This document shows, one piece after another, positions 26,134 to 34,911 of a stretch of 64,000 nucleotides of DNA (positions are counted from its first letter, which is position 1; the number at the start of each line of letters is the position of its first letter). Where the stretch lies: contig CANJYB010000006.1 in assembly GCA_947479085.1 (NCBI GenBank), positions 62,001-126,000 of the forward strand, read 5' to 3'. Origin of the DNA: Bacteroidota bacterium. Lineage in GTDB: Bacteria; Bacteroidota; Bacteroidia; 2-12-FULL-35-15. The position numbers and the translations under genes are program-made. The notes beneath the pieces were generated by a model. That model made no database searches. It was not told where the DNA came from and saw nothing but the letters and a program-made list of their open reading frames with translations.

Positions 26134-26724
26134 ATGGAATATCAAAAAGCCGAAAAGTTTATAGTTGATAAACTAAAAAAAGAGCTCCCTAAAAGATTAT
26201 ATTATCATAGTATTAATCATGTGGAAGATGTTTTTCAGGCAGCTATAGTGCTTGCCAAACTTGAAGGAATCAGCGATGATGATTTTCAACTTTTGAAAAT
26301 TGCTGTATTGTTTCATGATTCGGGTTTCATGGTTCATCCAAAAGAACATGAAGCTACGGGCTGTAAAATTGTTAGAGAAAATCTTCCATTTTTCGGTTAT
26401 TCAAACGAACAAATTGAAAAAATATGCGGAATGATAATGGCAACAAAAATTCCTCAGAATCCGCTTAACTTATTAGAAGAAATTATTTGTGATGCTGATT
26501 TGGATTACTTAGGGAGAGATGATTACGATTCCATCAGCAATAATTTATACAAGGAAATAAATGTGAACGGTAACTTGGATGAGGACAGTTGGCTCAAATT
26601 ACAGATTGGTTTTTTAGAAACACACCATTATTACACAGCTTCAGCTATCAAAATGCGCAAACAGAAAAAGGAAGATAAACTAACCGCTCTAAAAAAAAAA
26701 CTTGCGGGGCTCAGCAATAAATAA
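26134..26724 (+). CDS. HD-domain phosphohydrolase
   Basis: HD-superfamily metal ligands, numbered from ATG 26134: H29 (INHVEDV), H61-D62 (FHDSGF), H68 and H72 (HPKEHE), and D120/D122 (CDADLDYLG). The pattern fits small predicted metal-dependent phosphohydrolases of about 190-200 aa. The substrate is unknown. I chose ATG 26134 and not TTG 26098 because the promoter occupies 26097-26127. The mRNA would be leaderless or have a leader of only a few bases. The TMEM175-type gene follows after 15 nt in the same direction. Confidence 0.8.
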   Translation: MEYQKAEKFIVDKLKKELPKRLYYHSINHVEDVFQAAIVLAKLEGISDDDFQLLKIAVLFHDSGFMVHPKEHEATGCKIVRENLPFFGYSNEQIEKICGMIMATKIPQNPLNLLEEIICDADLDYLGRDDYDSISNNLYKEINVNGNLDEDSWLKLQIGFLETHHYYTASAIKMRKQKKEDKLTALKKKLAGLSNK

Positions 26725-26739
26725 AGAAAAATACTATTT

Positions 26740-27411
26740 ATGGAAGAAGCCAAGCACGATGAATCAAAATTAAAATTTCAATTAGAAAGACTTGTTTTTT
26801 TCTCGGATGGAGTTTTTGCAATCGCTATTACCCTATTGGTTATAGAAATAAAAGTACCCGAAACTACTGAATTTACTGATCACTCATTACTTCAATACCT
26901 TTCTCATACCTTGTTTAAGTTTATTGGGTTTATAATCAGTTTTGGTATAGTTGGCCATTACTGGTCTGTTCATCATCGTATTTATGGTTATGTAACCAGA
27001 TACACATCCACTTTGTTTTGGGTGAATTTGATTTATTTACTTTCGGTGGTTATTTTGCCTTTTAGTTCAGGACTTTTAGGAGAATACAGTACACATATGG
27101 AAATGAAAGTGCCTTATTCGATTTATGTAATCAATATGTGTTTTACTGGTTTTGCTAATTGTCTTCTTTGGATTTATGTTTCTAACCCCAAAAGAGATAT
27201 GCTTACCCGTAAAATTTCTAAATCCCGGATTAGATTAGGACTTTCAAGAAGTTTAATAATTCCTGTTGTGTTTCTAATTTCATTAGTAATTTCTTTCTTT
27301 CTTCCAATTACGGCTCGTTTTGTTCCTGTTTTAATTCCTTTCGCTTTGCATTGGGGAATGAAAGGGCTCGAAAAAAGTGCTAATTCGCAGGAGGCGCCTA
27401 TTGAAGAGTAA
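26740..27411 (+). CDS. TMEM175-family (DUF1211) potassium channel
   Basis: The signature F21-S-D23 in RLVFFSDGVFAIAITLLVIEI marks the first helix of prokaryotic TMEM175, which lines the K+ pore. Further helices are FKFIGFIISFGIVGHYW, LFWVNLIYLLSVVILPF, VINMCFTGFANCLLW, LIIPVVFLISLVISFFL, and a last short one. Six helices and 223 aa are typical; these channels are tetramers in the inner membrane. Probably cotranscribed with the HD gene. Confidence 0.88.
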   Translation: MEEAKHDESKLKFQLERLVFFSDGVFAIAITLLVIEIKVPETTEFTDHSLLQYLSHTLFKFIGFIISFGIVGHYWSVHHRIYGYVTRYTSTLFWVNLIYLLSVVILPFSSGLLGEYSTHMEMKVPYSIYVINMCFTGFANCLLWIYVSNPKRDMLTRKISKSRIRLGLSRSLIIPVVFLISLVISFFLPITARFVPVLIPFALHWGMKGLEKSANSQEAPIEE

Positions 27412-27453
27412 TAAGTAAAATTTCTATAAAGCTTTAAAGTTTCAACAATATAT

Positions 27454-27461
27454 TACCTTTG
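27454..27461 (+). promoter_or_regulatory. -7 box of trmD
   Basis: TACCTTTG ends 4 nt before the trmD ATG at 27466, which implies a leaderless or nearly leaderless mRNA. Confidence 0.6.
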
Positions 27462-27465
27462 CGCC

Positions 27466-28140
27466 ATGCGTATTGATATTATTACTGTTTTACCACAATT
27501 ACTAGAAAGCCCATTTCAGCATAGTATTCTAAAACGTGCTATTGATAAAGGATTGGTAGAGGTAAATTTAATTAATTTAAGGGATTATTCTACTCACAAG
27601 CAAAAAAGTGTGGATGATTATGCTTTTGGCGGAGGGGCTGGTATGGTAATGAGTATAGAACCTATCGCTAATTGCATCAATTCATTAAAAGAGCTTAGGA
27701 AGTATGACGAAGTTATATACACAAGTCCGGATGGAGATGTTTTGAATCAAAAAATGAGCAATCACTTATCTACCTTTAAAAATATTATTATCCTTTGCGG
27801 TCATTATAAAGGTGTTGATCAGCGTGTAAGGGACCATTTTATTACTAAGGAGATTTCCATCGGAGATTATGTGCTTTCGGGCGGAGAATTGGCGGCTGCA
27901 GTAATTTGCGATAGCATCATTCGACTTATTCCCGGTGCAATATCTGATGAAACTTCTGCTCTAACCGACTCTTTTCAGGATGGCTTATTGGCTCCTCCTG
28001 TTTATACAAGACCAGCAGAATACAATGGTTGGAAAGTCCCTGAAATTCTTCTTTCAGGTCATACTTTAAATATTGAAAATTGGAGACATGAGCAAAGTTT
28101 AGAACGCACAAAACTCAGAAGACCTGATTTATTAGATTAA
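27466..28140 (+). CDS. trmD: tRNA (guanine-N1)-methyltransferase TrmD
   Basis: Methylates G37 of tRNAs reading CNN and some other codons, preventing frameshifts. The knotted SPOUT fold is recognisable: [25 protein letters not shown] (glycine-rich substrate loop), [11 protein letters not shown], and [15 protein letters not shown] for the SAM knot. It ends with [17 protein letters not shown]. 224 aa is full length. The rplS gene follows after 93 nt with its own -7 box. Confidence 0.96.
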   Translation: MRIDIITVLPQLLESPFQHSILKRAIDKGLVEVNLINLRDYSTHKQKSVDDYAFGGGAGMVMSIEPIANCINSLKELRKYDEVIYTSPDGDVLNQKMSNHLSTFKNIIILCGHYKGVDQRVRDHFITKEISIGDYVLSGGELAAAVICDSIIRLIPGAISDETSALTDSFQDGLLAPPVYTRPAEYNGWKVPEILLSGHTLNIENWRHEQSLERTKLRRPDLLD

Positions 28141-28177
28141 ATTTTAAGGTTTCTGTTACCCGTTTCAATAAATAAAC

Positions 28178-28185
28178 TATATTTG
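28178..28185 (+). promoter_or_regulatory. -7 box of rplS
   Basis: TATATTTG, 48 nt before the ATG. A longer leader than at trmD leaves room for ribosomal-protein autoregulation. Confidence 0.55.
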
Positions 28186-28233
28186 CACTCCTTTTTAAGA
28201 AAAACAATTAAAATAGTATAAAAAAATAGAGTC

Positions 28234-28584
28234 ATGAGCATATTATTAAAATACGCAGAGTCGCAATTAACAACAAAAGCAAATCATCCAAAGTTTAAAG
28301 CAGGTGATACTGTTACTGTGCATTACAAAATTAAAGAAGGCGATAAAGAACGCGTTCAGCAATATCAAGGTGTTGTTATACAACGCAAAGGAAGTGGAAT
28401 CACTGAATCATTTACAGTTCGTAAAATGAGCAACAACGTTGGAGTAGAGCGTGTTTTCCCTTTACATTCCCCTTATATTGACAAAATTGAGGTTAATAAA
28501 GTAGGTGTGGTTCGCAGAGCAAGAGTATTCTACCTTCGCGAATTAACCGGAAAAGCTGCTCGTATTACCGAGAAAAAACAATAA
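28234..28584 (+). CDS. rplS: Ribosomal protein L19
   Basis: Structural protein of the 50S subunit at the 30S interface. [50 protein letters not shown] and [16 protein letters not shown] are the L19 signature blocks. 116 aa is normal. A terminator follows at 28604. Confidence 0.97.
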   Translation: MSILLKYAESQLTTKANHPKFKAGDTVTVHYKIKEGDKERVQQYQGVVIQRKGSGITESFTVRKMSNNVGVERVFPLHSPYIDKIEVNKVGVVRRARVFYLRELTGKAARITEKKQ

Positions 28585-28603
28585 TTCAATAAAATAAATT
28601 TTG

Positions 28604-28638
28604 AAAACCCTTTCTGCATACAGCGGATAGGGTTTTTT
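28604..28638 (+). terminator. Terminator after rplS
   Basis: AAAACCCT pairs with AGGGTTTT, with an inner CTG-cata-CAG, then a T run. Confidence 0.7.
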
Positions 28639-28695
28639 ATTTTGAATGAACCCAATATCGTTAAAGAATAAAAGCCTTATACAAATAGCTAAGAA

Positions 28696-30282
28696 ATGAC
28701 TTTACAGGAAGAAATCGATAAAAGAAAAACCTTTGGTATCATTGCTCACCCGGATGCCGGTAAAACGACATTAACGGAAAAATTGCTTTTGTTTGGAGGA
28801 GCTATTCAAACTGCAGGAGCGGTTAAATCCAATAAAATTAAAAAGCATACTACTTCTGATTTTATGGAAATTGAGAGACAGCGGGGTATTTCGGTGGCTA
28901 CTTCTGTAATGGGTTTCGAATACAAGGGAGTAAAAATAAACTTACTTGATACTCCCGGCCACGAAGATTTTGCTGAGGATACTTACAGAACTCTAACCGC
29001 TGTCGACAGTGTTATCATGCTTATCGACTGTGCTAAAGGCGTGGAGCCTCAAACAAGAAAACTTCTTGAAGTTTGCAGAATGCGAAATACTCCTGTTATA
29101 GTCTTTATAAATAAGTTAGACAGGGAAGGAAAAAATCCTTTTGATTTGCTGGATGAAATAGAAAAGGAGTTAAGAATAGACTTACGGCCTTTAAGTTGGC
29201 CTATAAGTATGGGGAAAACATTTAAAGGAGTTTATAACCTATATGAAAAAAGCTTAACGGTTTTTAATTCAGGAGAAAAACAGACCTTAGAGAATTCAAT
29301 TGAAATTAAAGATTTGAATGATGGAACTCTGGATAAGTTAATAGGTGAAGATTACGCCATAACTCTCAGAAATGATGTGGAGTTGTTGGTGGCAGGCTAT
29401 CCTGAATTTGATATAGAAGAATACCTCGAAGCAATGGTATCGCCCGTTTTCTTTGGAAGTGCGGTAAACAATTTTGGAGTAAGGGAGTTGCTTGATGGAT
29501 TTATCAGAATTGCCCCTGCCCCTAGAGGTAGGACTACTGATGTAAGAGAAGTTAAGCCAAGCGACAAAAATTTCAGTGGCTTTGTTTTTAAAATACACGC
29601 TAATTTAGATCCTAAGCACCGTGATAGAATTGCTTTTATGAGAATTGTTTCCGGAAAATTTGAAAGAAATAAGAATTATTACCATGTTCGCGATAATCGT
29701 AACTTGAAATTTTCAAACCCTACTGCTTTTATGGCCCAGGAAAAAAGCGTTGTCGATGAAGCATTTCCCGGAGATATTATTGGGTTGTACGATTCGAGTA
29801 ATTTCAAAATAGGAGATACTCTTACGGAAGGAGAGAAAATGAACTTCAAAGGAATTCCTCAGTTCTCTCCGGAATTGTTTAAGTATGTTGTTAATACCGA
29901 TCCTCTTAAAACAAAGCAGTTGAACAAAGGACTGGAACAATTAACGGATGAAGGAGTTGCGCAACTCTTTACTAAACGGACAGATAACAGGAAAGTATTG
30001 GGTACTGTTGGAGCACTTCAATTTGAAGTTATTCAGCATCGTTTAAAAAGTGAGTATTCCGCCTCTTGCAGTTACGAACATATCAATCTATATAAAGCAT
30101 GTTGGATTCACAGTCAGGATAAGAAAAAGTTGGAAGAGTTCATCCATGATAAATTGCATCATATAGCTAATGATAAAGAGGGGAGACCTGTATTTTTAGC
30201 TGAATCAGCATGGGCATTGCAAATGGCACAGGAAAAAAATCCGGATATAAAATTCTATTTCATATCAGAGTTTAAAGAGTAA
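28696..30282 (+). CDS. prfC: Peptide chain release factor 3
   Basis: RF3 is the GTPase that removes RF1 and RF2 from the ribosome after termination. The P-loop HPDAGKT is at residues 18-24. G2 lies in the [10 protein letters not shown] block, G3 is DTPGHEDF, and G4 is NKLD. The RF3-specific C-terminal blocks follow ([39 protein letters not shown]). 528 aa is full length. The gene faces a T9SS protein gene across a shared terminator. Confidence 0.96.
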   Translation: MTLQEEIDKRKTFGIIAHPDAGKTTLTEKLLLFGGAIQTAGAVKSNKIKKHTTSDFMEIERQRGISVATSVMGFEYKGVKINLLDTPGHEDFAEDTYRTLTAVDSVIMLIDCAKGVEPQTRKLLEVCRMRNTPVIVFINKLDREGKNPFDLLDEIEKELRIDLRPLSWPISMGKTFKGVYNLYEKSLTVFNSGEKQTLENSIEIKDLNDGTLDKLIGEDYAITLRNDVELLVAGYPEFDIEEYLEAMVSPVFFGSAVNNFGVRELLDGFIRIAPAPRGRTTDVREVKPSDKNFSGFVFKIHANLDPKHRDRIAFMRIVSGKFERNKNYYHVRDNRNLKFSNPTAFMAQEKSVVDEAFPGDIIGLYDSSNFKIGDTLTEGEKMNFKGIPQFSPELFKYVVNTDPLKTKQLNKGLEQLTDEGVAQLFTKRTDNRKVLGTVGALQFEVIQHRLKSEYSASCSYEHINLYKACWIHSQDKKKLEEFIHDKLHHIANDKEGRPVFLAESAWALQMAQEKNPDIKFYFISEFKE

Positions 30283-30302
30283 TAATTTTTTAATTTTATT
30301 CA

Positions 30303-30343
30303 AAAGAAAGCCCCCTGATATTTAATATCAGGGGGCTTTCTTT
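30303..30343. terminator. Bidirectional terminator with 19-bp perfect stem
   Basis: The arm AAAGAAAGCCCCCTGATAT, loop TTA and its exact inverse, with A and T flanks, sit between prfC and the convergent T9SS gene. Confidence 0.92.
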
Positions 30344-30361
30344 AATGGAATTCTTTATTAA

Positions 30362-31432
30362 TTATTGAACAATTAATTTGGTAATGCTACGTCCATTGTT
30401 TGTTTGAACGCTAACACTGTAAAATCCTTTTGCCAATAAAGCTGTATTAATATTAGCAAAATGACGGCCTTGACTCAATGAACCTTTGTTTTCAGAAGAA
30501 ATTAATTTACCAGTTACATCATAGATACTTAATATAACAGAAGTTTCAGAAGATAATGTATAATTTACCTGAGCATTTTCAGTTGCTGGGTTAGGAAATA
30601 CGTTTAAAGAAATATTATTGGCATTTTCAGTTATACCTGCATCCAAAGTTCCACGAATCATAACATCATCGAATGAAATCATATTGTCATCAGCAGTATT
30701 GTGATGAAATGCGATAAAAACATTTTGACCTGCATAAGCATCTAAAGCTACAGAGAAAGGGTGTAAGCGACAACGATGCGAAACAGGTGCGGTTGTTCCT
30801 GCCGGATCAATATAAGTTCCATCCTGTCCGTGAACAAAAACAGATACGCCTGTCGGAGCAAAAGTAAAATCAGCAAATACTGTATCAGGATCAGTTGCAG
30901 GAGAACCAGTCATTTCTGCTGCTCTGAACAACGAATGTGTAAAATCTGCTGCGTCATTAGTTTGTGTTGAAAGTAATACTTCATAACCATCTAAGTAACG
31001 AGGAGTTTGTAAAGATGCGGATTTCCAAAATAAAGTATCGTGACTACCTAAAACAACTGATGGTGTAACTAACCAGTTATTTTCAGGATTACTATCGCCT
31101 AAGTTGGTCCATGAATTGCAGCCTAAAACTGTATTAGTATCAGGAGCTCCCGTGGTTCCATAAACAGTTTCGTATTGGTCAACCGGTGAAATTGGTTGAA
31201 TTGCAAAAAATCCCATTGGGCGATTTGCATTAGTAGAAGCATCGGCATGATTGTCAGCATCAAAAGAATACCACATAGTATCTGTTGAATTACCAGGTAA
31301 TAAACTGGCGCTATCAAGATGGCTGTAAAATGATGTTAATTCAAAATCCGAAAACAACAGGGTGTCTTGGGCCTTTGATTTAAGGTTAAATAGTAAAAGA
31401 GAAGCTACTACAAGTGTGTAAAGTTTTTTCAT
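30362..31432 (-). CDS. Secreted T9SS cargo protein with choice-of-anchor-J-like domain
   Basis: The signal peptide MKKLYTLVVASLLLFNLKSKAQ is followed by a beta-rich domain of about 240 residues. WLVTPSVVLGSHDTLFWKSAS and FIAFHHNTADDNMISFDDV blocks are typical of choice-of-anchor J / cleaved-adhesin domains. The C-terminal 80 residues are a type A T9SS sorting domain (LNVFPNPATENAQVNY, LSIYDVTGKLI, GFYSVSVQTNNGRSITKLIV). It should be exported across the outer membrane and anchored at the surface. A TAACTTCG box lies at 31472-31479 on the minus strand. Confidence 0.88.
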   Translation of the reverse strand: MKKLYTLVVASLLLFNLKSKAQDTLLFSDFELTSFYSHLDSASLLPGNSTDTMWYSFDADNHADASTNANRPMGFFAIQPISPVDQYETVYGTTGAPDTNTVLGCNSWTNLGDSNPENNWLVTPSVVLGSHDTLFWKSASLQTPRYLDGYEVLLSTQTNDAADFTHSLFRAAEMTGSPATDPDTVFADFTFAPTGVSVFVHGQDGTYIDPAGTTAPVSHRCRLHPFSVALDAYAGQNVFIAFHHNTADDNMISFDDVMIRGTLDAGITENANNISLNVFPNPATENAQVNYTLSSETSVILSIYDVTGKLISSENKGSLSQGRHFANINTALLAKGFYSVSVQTNNGRSITKLIVQ

Positions 31433-31540
31433 TTTTTTATTAAATTTAAAGGTTAATTTATTTTTATTTTGCGAAGTTAACGATTAATTTTAATTCCCAA
31501 AACAAATTGTGATGAATGGTCAATAACAAAGGGTGAAATA

Positions 31541-32503
31541 CTATTTCAATAGCTCCGAAATAATGGCATCAACTGTTATTCCTTCAGCTTCGGCCTTATA
31601 ATTTCTAACAATACGGTGTCGAAGAATGGCTGCCGCGACAGCCTTTACATCTTCTATATCCGGTGAATATTTGCCTTTTGTTAAAGAATGGCATTTAGCA
31701 CCAATTATTAAATATTGTGATGCTCTTGGTCCTGCTCCCCAGGACAGGTATTTATTTGAAATTTCTGCAGCATGGGCTGTATTCGGTCTTGTGCTAGAAG
31801 CCAATTTAACGGCATATTCCAAAACATTATCAGTTACAGGAATCTTGCGAACGAGCTCCTGAAAATAAATAATCTCCTCGTTGGATACAATTTTCTTTAG
31901 CTCCACCTTTTTGTTGGAAGTTGTATTTTTAACAACCGTAATTTCATCCTGTAATGATGGATAATCCAACCATACATTAAACATAAAACGATCAAGTTGT
32001 GCTTCAGGCAATGGGTAGGTTCCTTCCTGTTCTATTGGGTTTTGGGTAGCAAGCACAAAAAAAGGATTTCCTAATTCATATCTTTTTCCTCCTGTGGTAA
32101 CACTTCTTTCCTGCATTGCTTCAAGCAAGGCGGCTTGTGTTTTGGGAGGTGTCCGGTTAATCTCATCTGCCAAAATAATATTGGCAAATAAAGGCCCTTT
32201 AATAAATTTAAAATGTCGGTCATCTCCAAGAATTTCAGAACCAATAATATCGGAAGGCATTAAATCAGGGGTAAACTGTATACGGTTATAACTTAATCCT
32301 AATACATCTGCAATTGTGTTCACTAATAATGTTTTGGCAAGTCCTGGTACTCCTATTAATAAACAATGTCCTTTACTGAAAATGGAAATTAATACATCTT
32401 TTACCACTTCATCCTGACCGATAATAATTTTACCTATCTCAGCATTTAGTTCTTTATATTTTACCAAAAAAGCATCTACAGCTTCTACATCTGATTTATA
32501 CAT
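31541..32503 (-). CDS. MoxR-family AAA+ ATPase
   Basis: MoxR ATPases act as chaperones that insert metals or remodel partner proteins, often with vWA proteins. Walker A is GVPGLAKTLL, Walker B is ADEINRTPPKTQAALLEAM, sensor 1 is VLATQNP, and the AAA lid is WGAGPRASQYLI. 320 aa is typical. It is the last gene of a run of foldase genes (27 nt after the SurA-like gene). No vWA gene lies next to it here. Confidence 0.92.
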   Translation of the reverse strand: MYKSDVEAVDAFLVKYKELNAEIGKIIIGQDEVVKDVLISIFSKGHCLLIGVPGLAKTLLVNTIADVLGLSYNRIQFTPDLMPSDIIGSEILGDDRHFKFIKGPLFANIILADEINRTPPKTQAALLEAMQERSVTTGGKRYELGNPFFVLATQNPIEQEGTYPLPEAQLDRFMFNVWLDYPSLQDEITVVKNTTSNKKVELKKIVSNEEIIYFQELVRKIPVTDNVLEYAVKLASSTRPNTAHAAEISNKYLSWGAGPRASQYLIIGAKCHSLTKGKYSPDIEDVKAVAAAILRHRIVRNYKAEAEGITVDAIISELLK

Positions 32504-32530
32504 ATGTTATTTATTTGTTGAATGTTTAAA

Positions 32531-33889
32531 TTAATTTAACCACTTATTCGTATAAGGGCATAACTTATAATCGTCTGTAAGATGAACATAAGTATCCACT
32601 AATTTTTTCTTTATCCATGCCTGTATAGCTTTTTCTTGTTTTTTAGCTAAAGCTATTGCCTGTATCTTTTGATAATCATCAGTTAAATTAGCCTGATGGG
32701 GTTCAGTTCTGATTTTTAAATACAATATGTGATATGCTTGTTTACCATCTCTGGTAGTAAAAGGAATTGGTTTGGTGTATTGCCCTACTTTTAGTTTATC
32801 AATTGCAAATGCTACATTCTGGTCCATTTGTCCTAATTCATCCATTTGAAAACGGCTTGAACCTGTCTGAGGATTGATAATTAAACCTCCGCTATTTTTG
32901 CTTTCTTCATCATCAGAATATTTTGCCGCCATTTCACTAAAGGTGGTAGTATCTGTCAAAAGTTTATTATAAATAGTATCAAGGGAAAGTTTAGCTTTTA
33001 ATAAATCCGCTGTTTCCACTTTAGGTGTAATGAGCAAACTACGTGCATCCACTTCTTCTCCTCTTCGTTCTATCAATTGAATAATAAAATAACCATAAAC
33101 AGTTTCAAACACTTCACTTATTTCTCCCTGTTTTATTTTAAACGCTGCAGCATCCCATTCCGGAACAAATTGTCCCCTTTGGATATGTTCATACAAACCT
33201 CCTTTGCTTGCCGAACCGGGATCTTCTGAATAAAGAGCAGCAAGGGCTGCAAAACTTGCTTCACCTTTCATTATACGGTCTCTGATTGATGATATTTTAT
33301 CTTTCGCTTCTTTTTTTGCTTCGGGTGTTAATGCAGGTTTCTTCACTATCTGTCCCACTTCTACTTCTGCATTAATAAGGGGAATAGAATCTACCGGAAT
33401 GCTGCTGTAATACAATTTGACATCATTAGGTGTAACATTTATGTCACCTGTAATTTTACTCTGCATTTGTTGCGACAGCAATAAATCGCGAACATTGTCC
33501 CTCAAATCTGCTTTGAAATCATCAATTGATTTTCCATAAAATGCAGTGAATCGCTCCTCTGAACCAAATTGCTGAACATAATAATGTATCCTTCGGTCCA
33601 GTTCTTGGTCTACTTGTGCTTCGGTTACAGTCAAACTATCCTTTTGAGCCTGTGCCAAAAGTAATTTCTGATAAAGCAATTCTTCCATCAGTTTGCATCG
33701 GGTATTATCATCAACTGCTTCCTGTTGAGATATCATTTGCTGGTAATTCGATTCCAGTTCCGATTGCAATAAAGGATTACTCCCTACCACGGCAATTACA
33801 CGGTCTATAATTTTTTCCTGCGCTTGGGCACAAACAACCAACAATAGACTTATGCAAACGAGGAAGTACTTATTTTTTAGATTTATCAT
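32531..33889 (-). CDS. SurA-like periplasmic peptidylprolyl isomerase
   Basis: A signal peptide ends near VVCAQAQ, followed by an N-terminal SurA chaperone region (IIDRVIAVVGSNPLLQSELE). Two parvulin-type rotamase domains follow, one with FAALAALYSEDPGSASKGG and one with FSEMAAKYSDDEESKNSGG. It helps outer-membrane proteins fold in the periplasm. 452 aa is close to E. coli SurA (428). It overlaps the upstream lipoprotein gene by 20 nt and lies 27 nt before the MoxR gene. Confidence 0.92.
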   Translation of the reverse strand: MINLKNKYFLVCISLLLVVCAQAQEKIIDRVIAVVGSNPLLQSELESNYQQMISQQEAVDDNTRCKLMEELLYQKLLLAQAQKDSLTVTEAQVDQELDRRIHYYVQQFGSEERFTAFYGKSIDDFKADLRDNVRDLLLSQQMQSKITGDINVTPNDVKLYYSSIPVDSIPLINAEVEVGQIVKKPALTPEAKKEAKDKISSIRDRIMKGEASFAALAALYSEDPGSASKGGLYEHIQRGQFVPEWDAAAFKIKQGEISEVFETVYGYFIIQLIERRGEEVDARSLLITPKVETADLLKAKLSLDTIYNKLLTDTTTFSEMAAKYSDDEESKNSGGLIINPQTGSSRFQMDELGQMDQNVAFAIDKLKVGQYTKPIPFTTRDGKQAYHILYLKIRTEPHQANLTDDYQKIQAIALAKKQEKAIQAWIKKKLVDTYVHLTDDYKLCPYTNKWLN

Positions 33890-34739
33890 TTATATAGATT
33901 TCAATTTTACTATTATTTGCAGCATCATTATATACATCTTCTTTCATTTTCGAAATCAACTGCAATTTACGCTTATTCAATATTATATTTTTTATGTTCT
34001 CTTTCTCAAAACTTAAAGGAGAAATACTGTTTCGTGTTTTAAATCCTTTTATGTTTAAAAAATAACTGCTTGTAGAATCAGAAACTTCCACATACCGGTT
34101 ATTCTGCAAAAATAACTCTTTATTATAGGTTTGAATAGGAATTTCTTTCAACAAATCATCAAACAACAACCAGGAATTATCATCCAGATAAAAATTCAAA
34201 GCAAACTGATGACAGTAACTTGCCAATTGTTCCTTGTCTTTAGGGCTTTCTGACTTATATAGCTGTTTCAGTTTGGCAATATTGGGTGCTTTTTTATTCA
34301 CCTTTACATATATTACTTTAATAATATTATCCTTCAACTGAAAATCGCTGGCATTGCTGGTATAGTATTTTTCTATTTCCTGGTCAGATACTGTTGTGTC
34401 CAGCTTTTGTTTTACCAGTTCGTTTTCGTAAGCATAGGTGATCAATGAATTTCTATATTCCTGTAGTTGCTTTTCCACGTTTTTCTGTTCGTCAGTAAGG
34501 TTATTCTCGGCCTTCTGAATTACCAGTGCATCATGTATCCAGTTATCAATATATTTGTTCAGTAATTCTAAACTGTCTTTTGCAGGAGTATTTAAAGGTA
34601 CAATGTTTTTTATTTCGTCCGCATACAAATAATTGTTTCCTGCTTTTGCAATTGCCACACGTGAGACGTCTGCATCGGGTGAATTGTTACAGCCAGCAAA
34701 AAAATAAATAAGGATTATATATAATAAGGGATGTCTCAA
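33870..34739 (-). CDS. SurA-N-like lipoprotein without a PPIase domain
   Basis: The lipobox FAGC follows a short hydrophobic start (MRHPLLYIILIYFFAGC), so the protein is lipid-anchored. The helical region LNKYIDNWIHDALVIQKAE resembles SurA/PrsA chaperone N-domains, but no rotamase motif is present. The start is TTG at 34739; no ATG precedes the lipobox. It overlaps the SurA-like gene by 20 nt, so it probably works with it as an accessory chaperone. 289 aa. Confidence 0.8.
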   Translation of the reverse strand: MRHPLLYIILIYFFAGCNNSPDADVSRVAIAKAGNNYLYADEIKNIVPLNTPAKDSLELLNKYIDNWIHDALVIQKAENNLTDEQKNVEKQLQEYRNSLITYAYENELVKQKLDTTVSDQEIEKYYTSNASDFQLKDNIIKVIYVKVNKKAPNIAKLKQLYKSESPKDKEQLASYCHQFALNFYLDDNSWLLFDDLLKEIPIQTYNKELFLQNNRYVEVSDSTSSYFLNIKGFKTRNSISPLSFEKENIKNIILNKRKLQLISKMKEDVYNDAANNSKIEIYINDKSKK

Positions 34740-34854
34740 TTCGTTTTTTTATTTATTCTTTTTCTCGCAAACGGTATTTAGGTTAATCAAATACTGCCTT
34801 CCTTTTAGTTCTCCTGTTTAATTTAGGAGAGAATGTAAGCGAAAGGCATTTAAA

Positions 34855-34889
34855 CTAAAAAAGTTTATGGCACTAATCGCCATAAACTT
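34855..34889 (-). terminator. Terminator after the large PPIase gene
   Basis: AAGTTTATGGC and its exact inverse (11 bp) are followed, on the minus strand, by TTTTTA. It separates the large PPIase gene from the downstream foldase run, though read-through is possible. Confidence 0.7.
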
Positions 34890-34911
34890 CCTTAGTCGTA
34901 ATAATTATATC

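Noticed and set aside
31541-32503. MoxR gene as part of a MoxR-vWA conflict system
   Set aside because: No vWA or trypsin-like partner is adjacent; the neighbours are foldases. The vWA gene of the window is in the mobile element 16 kb away.
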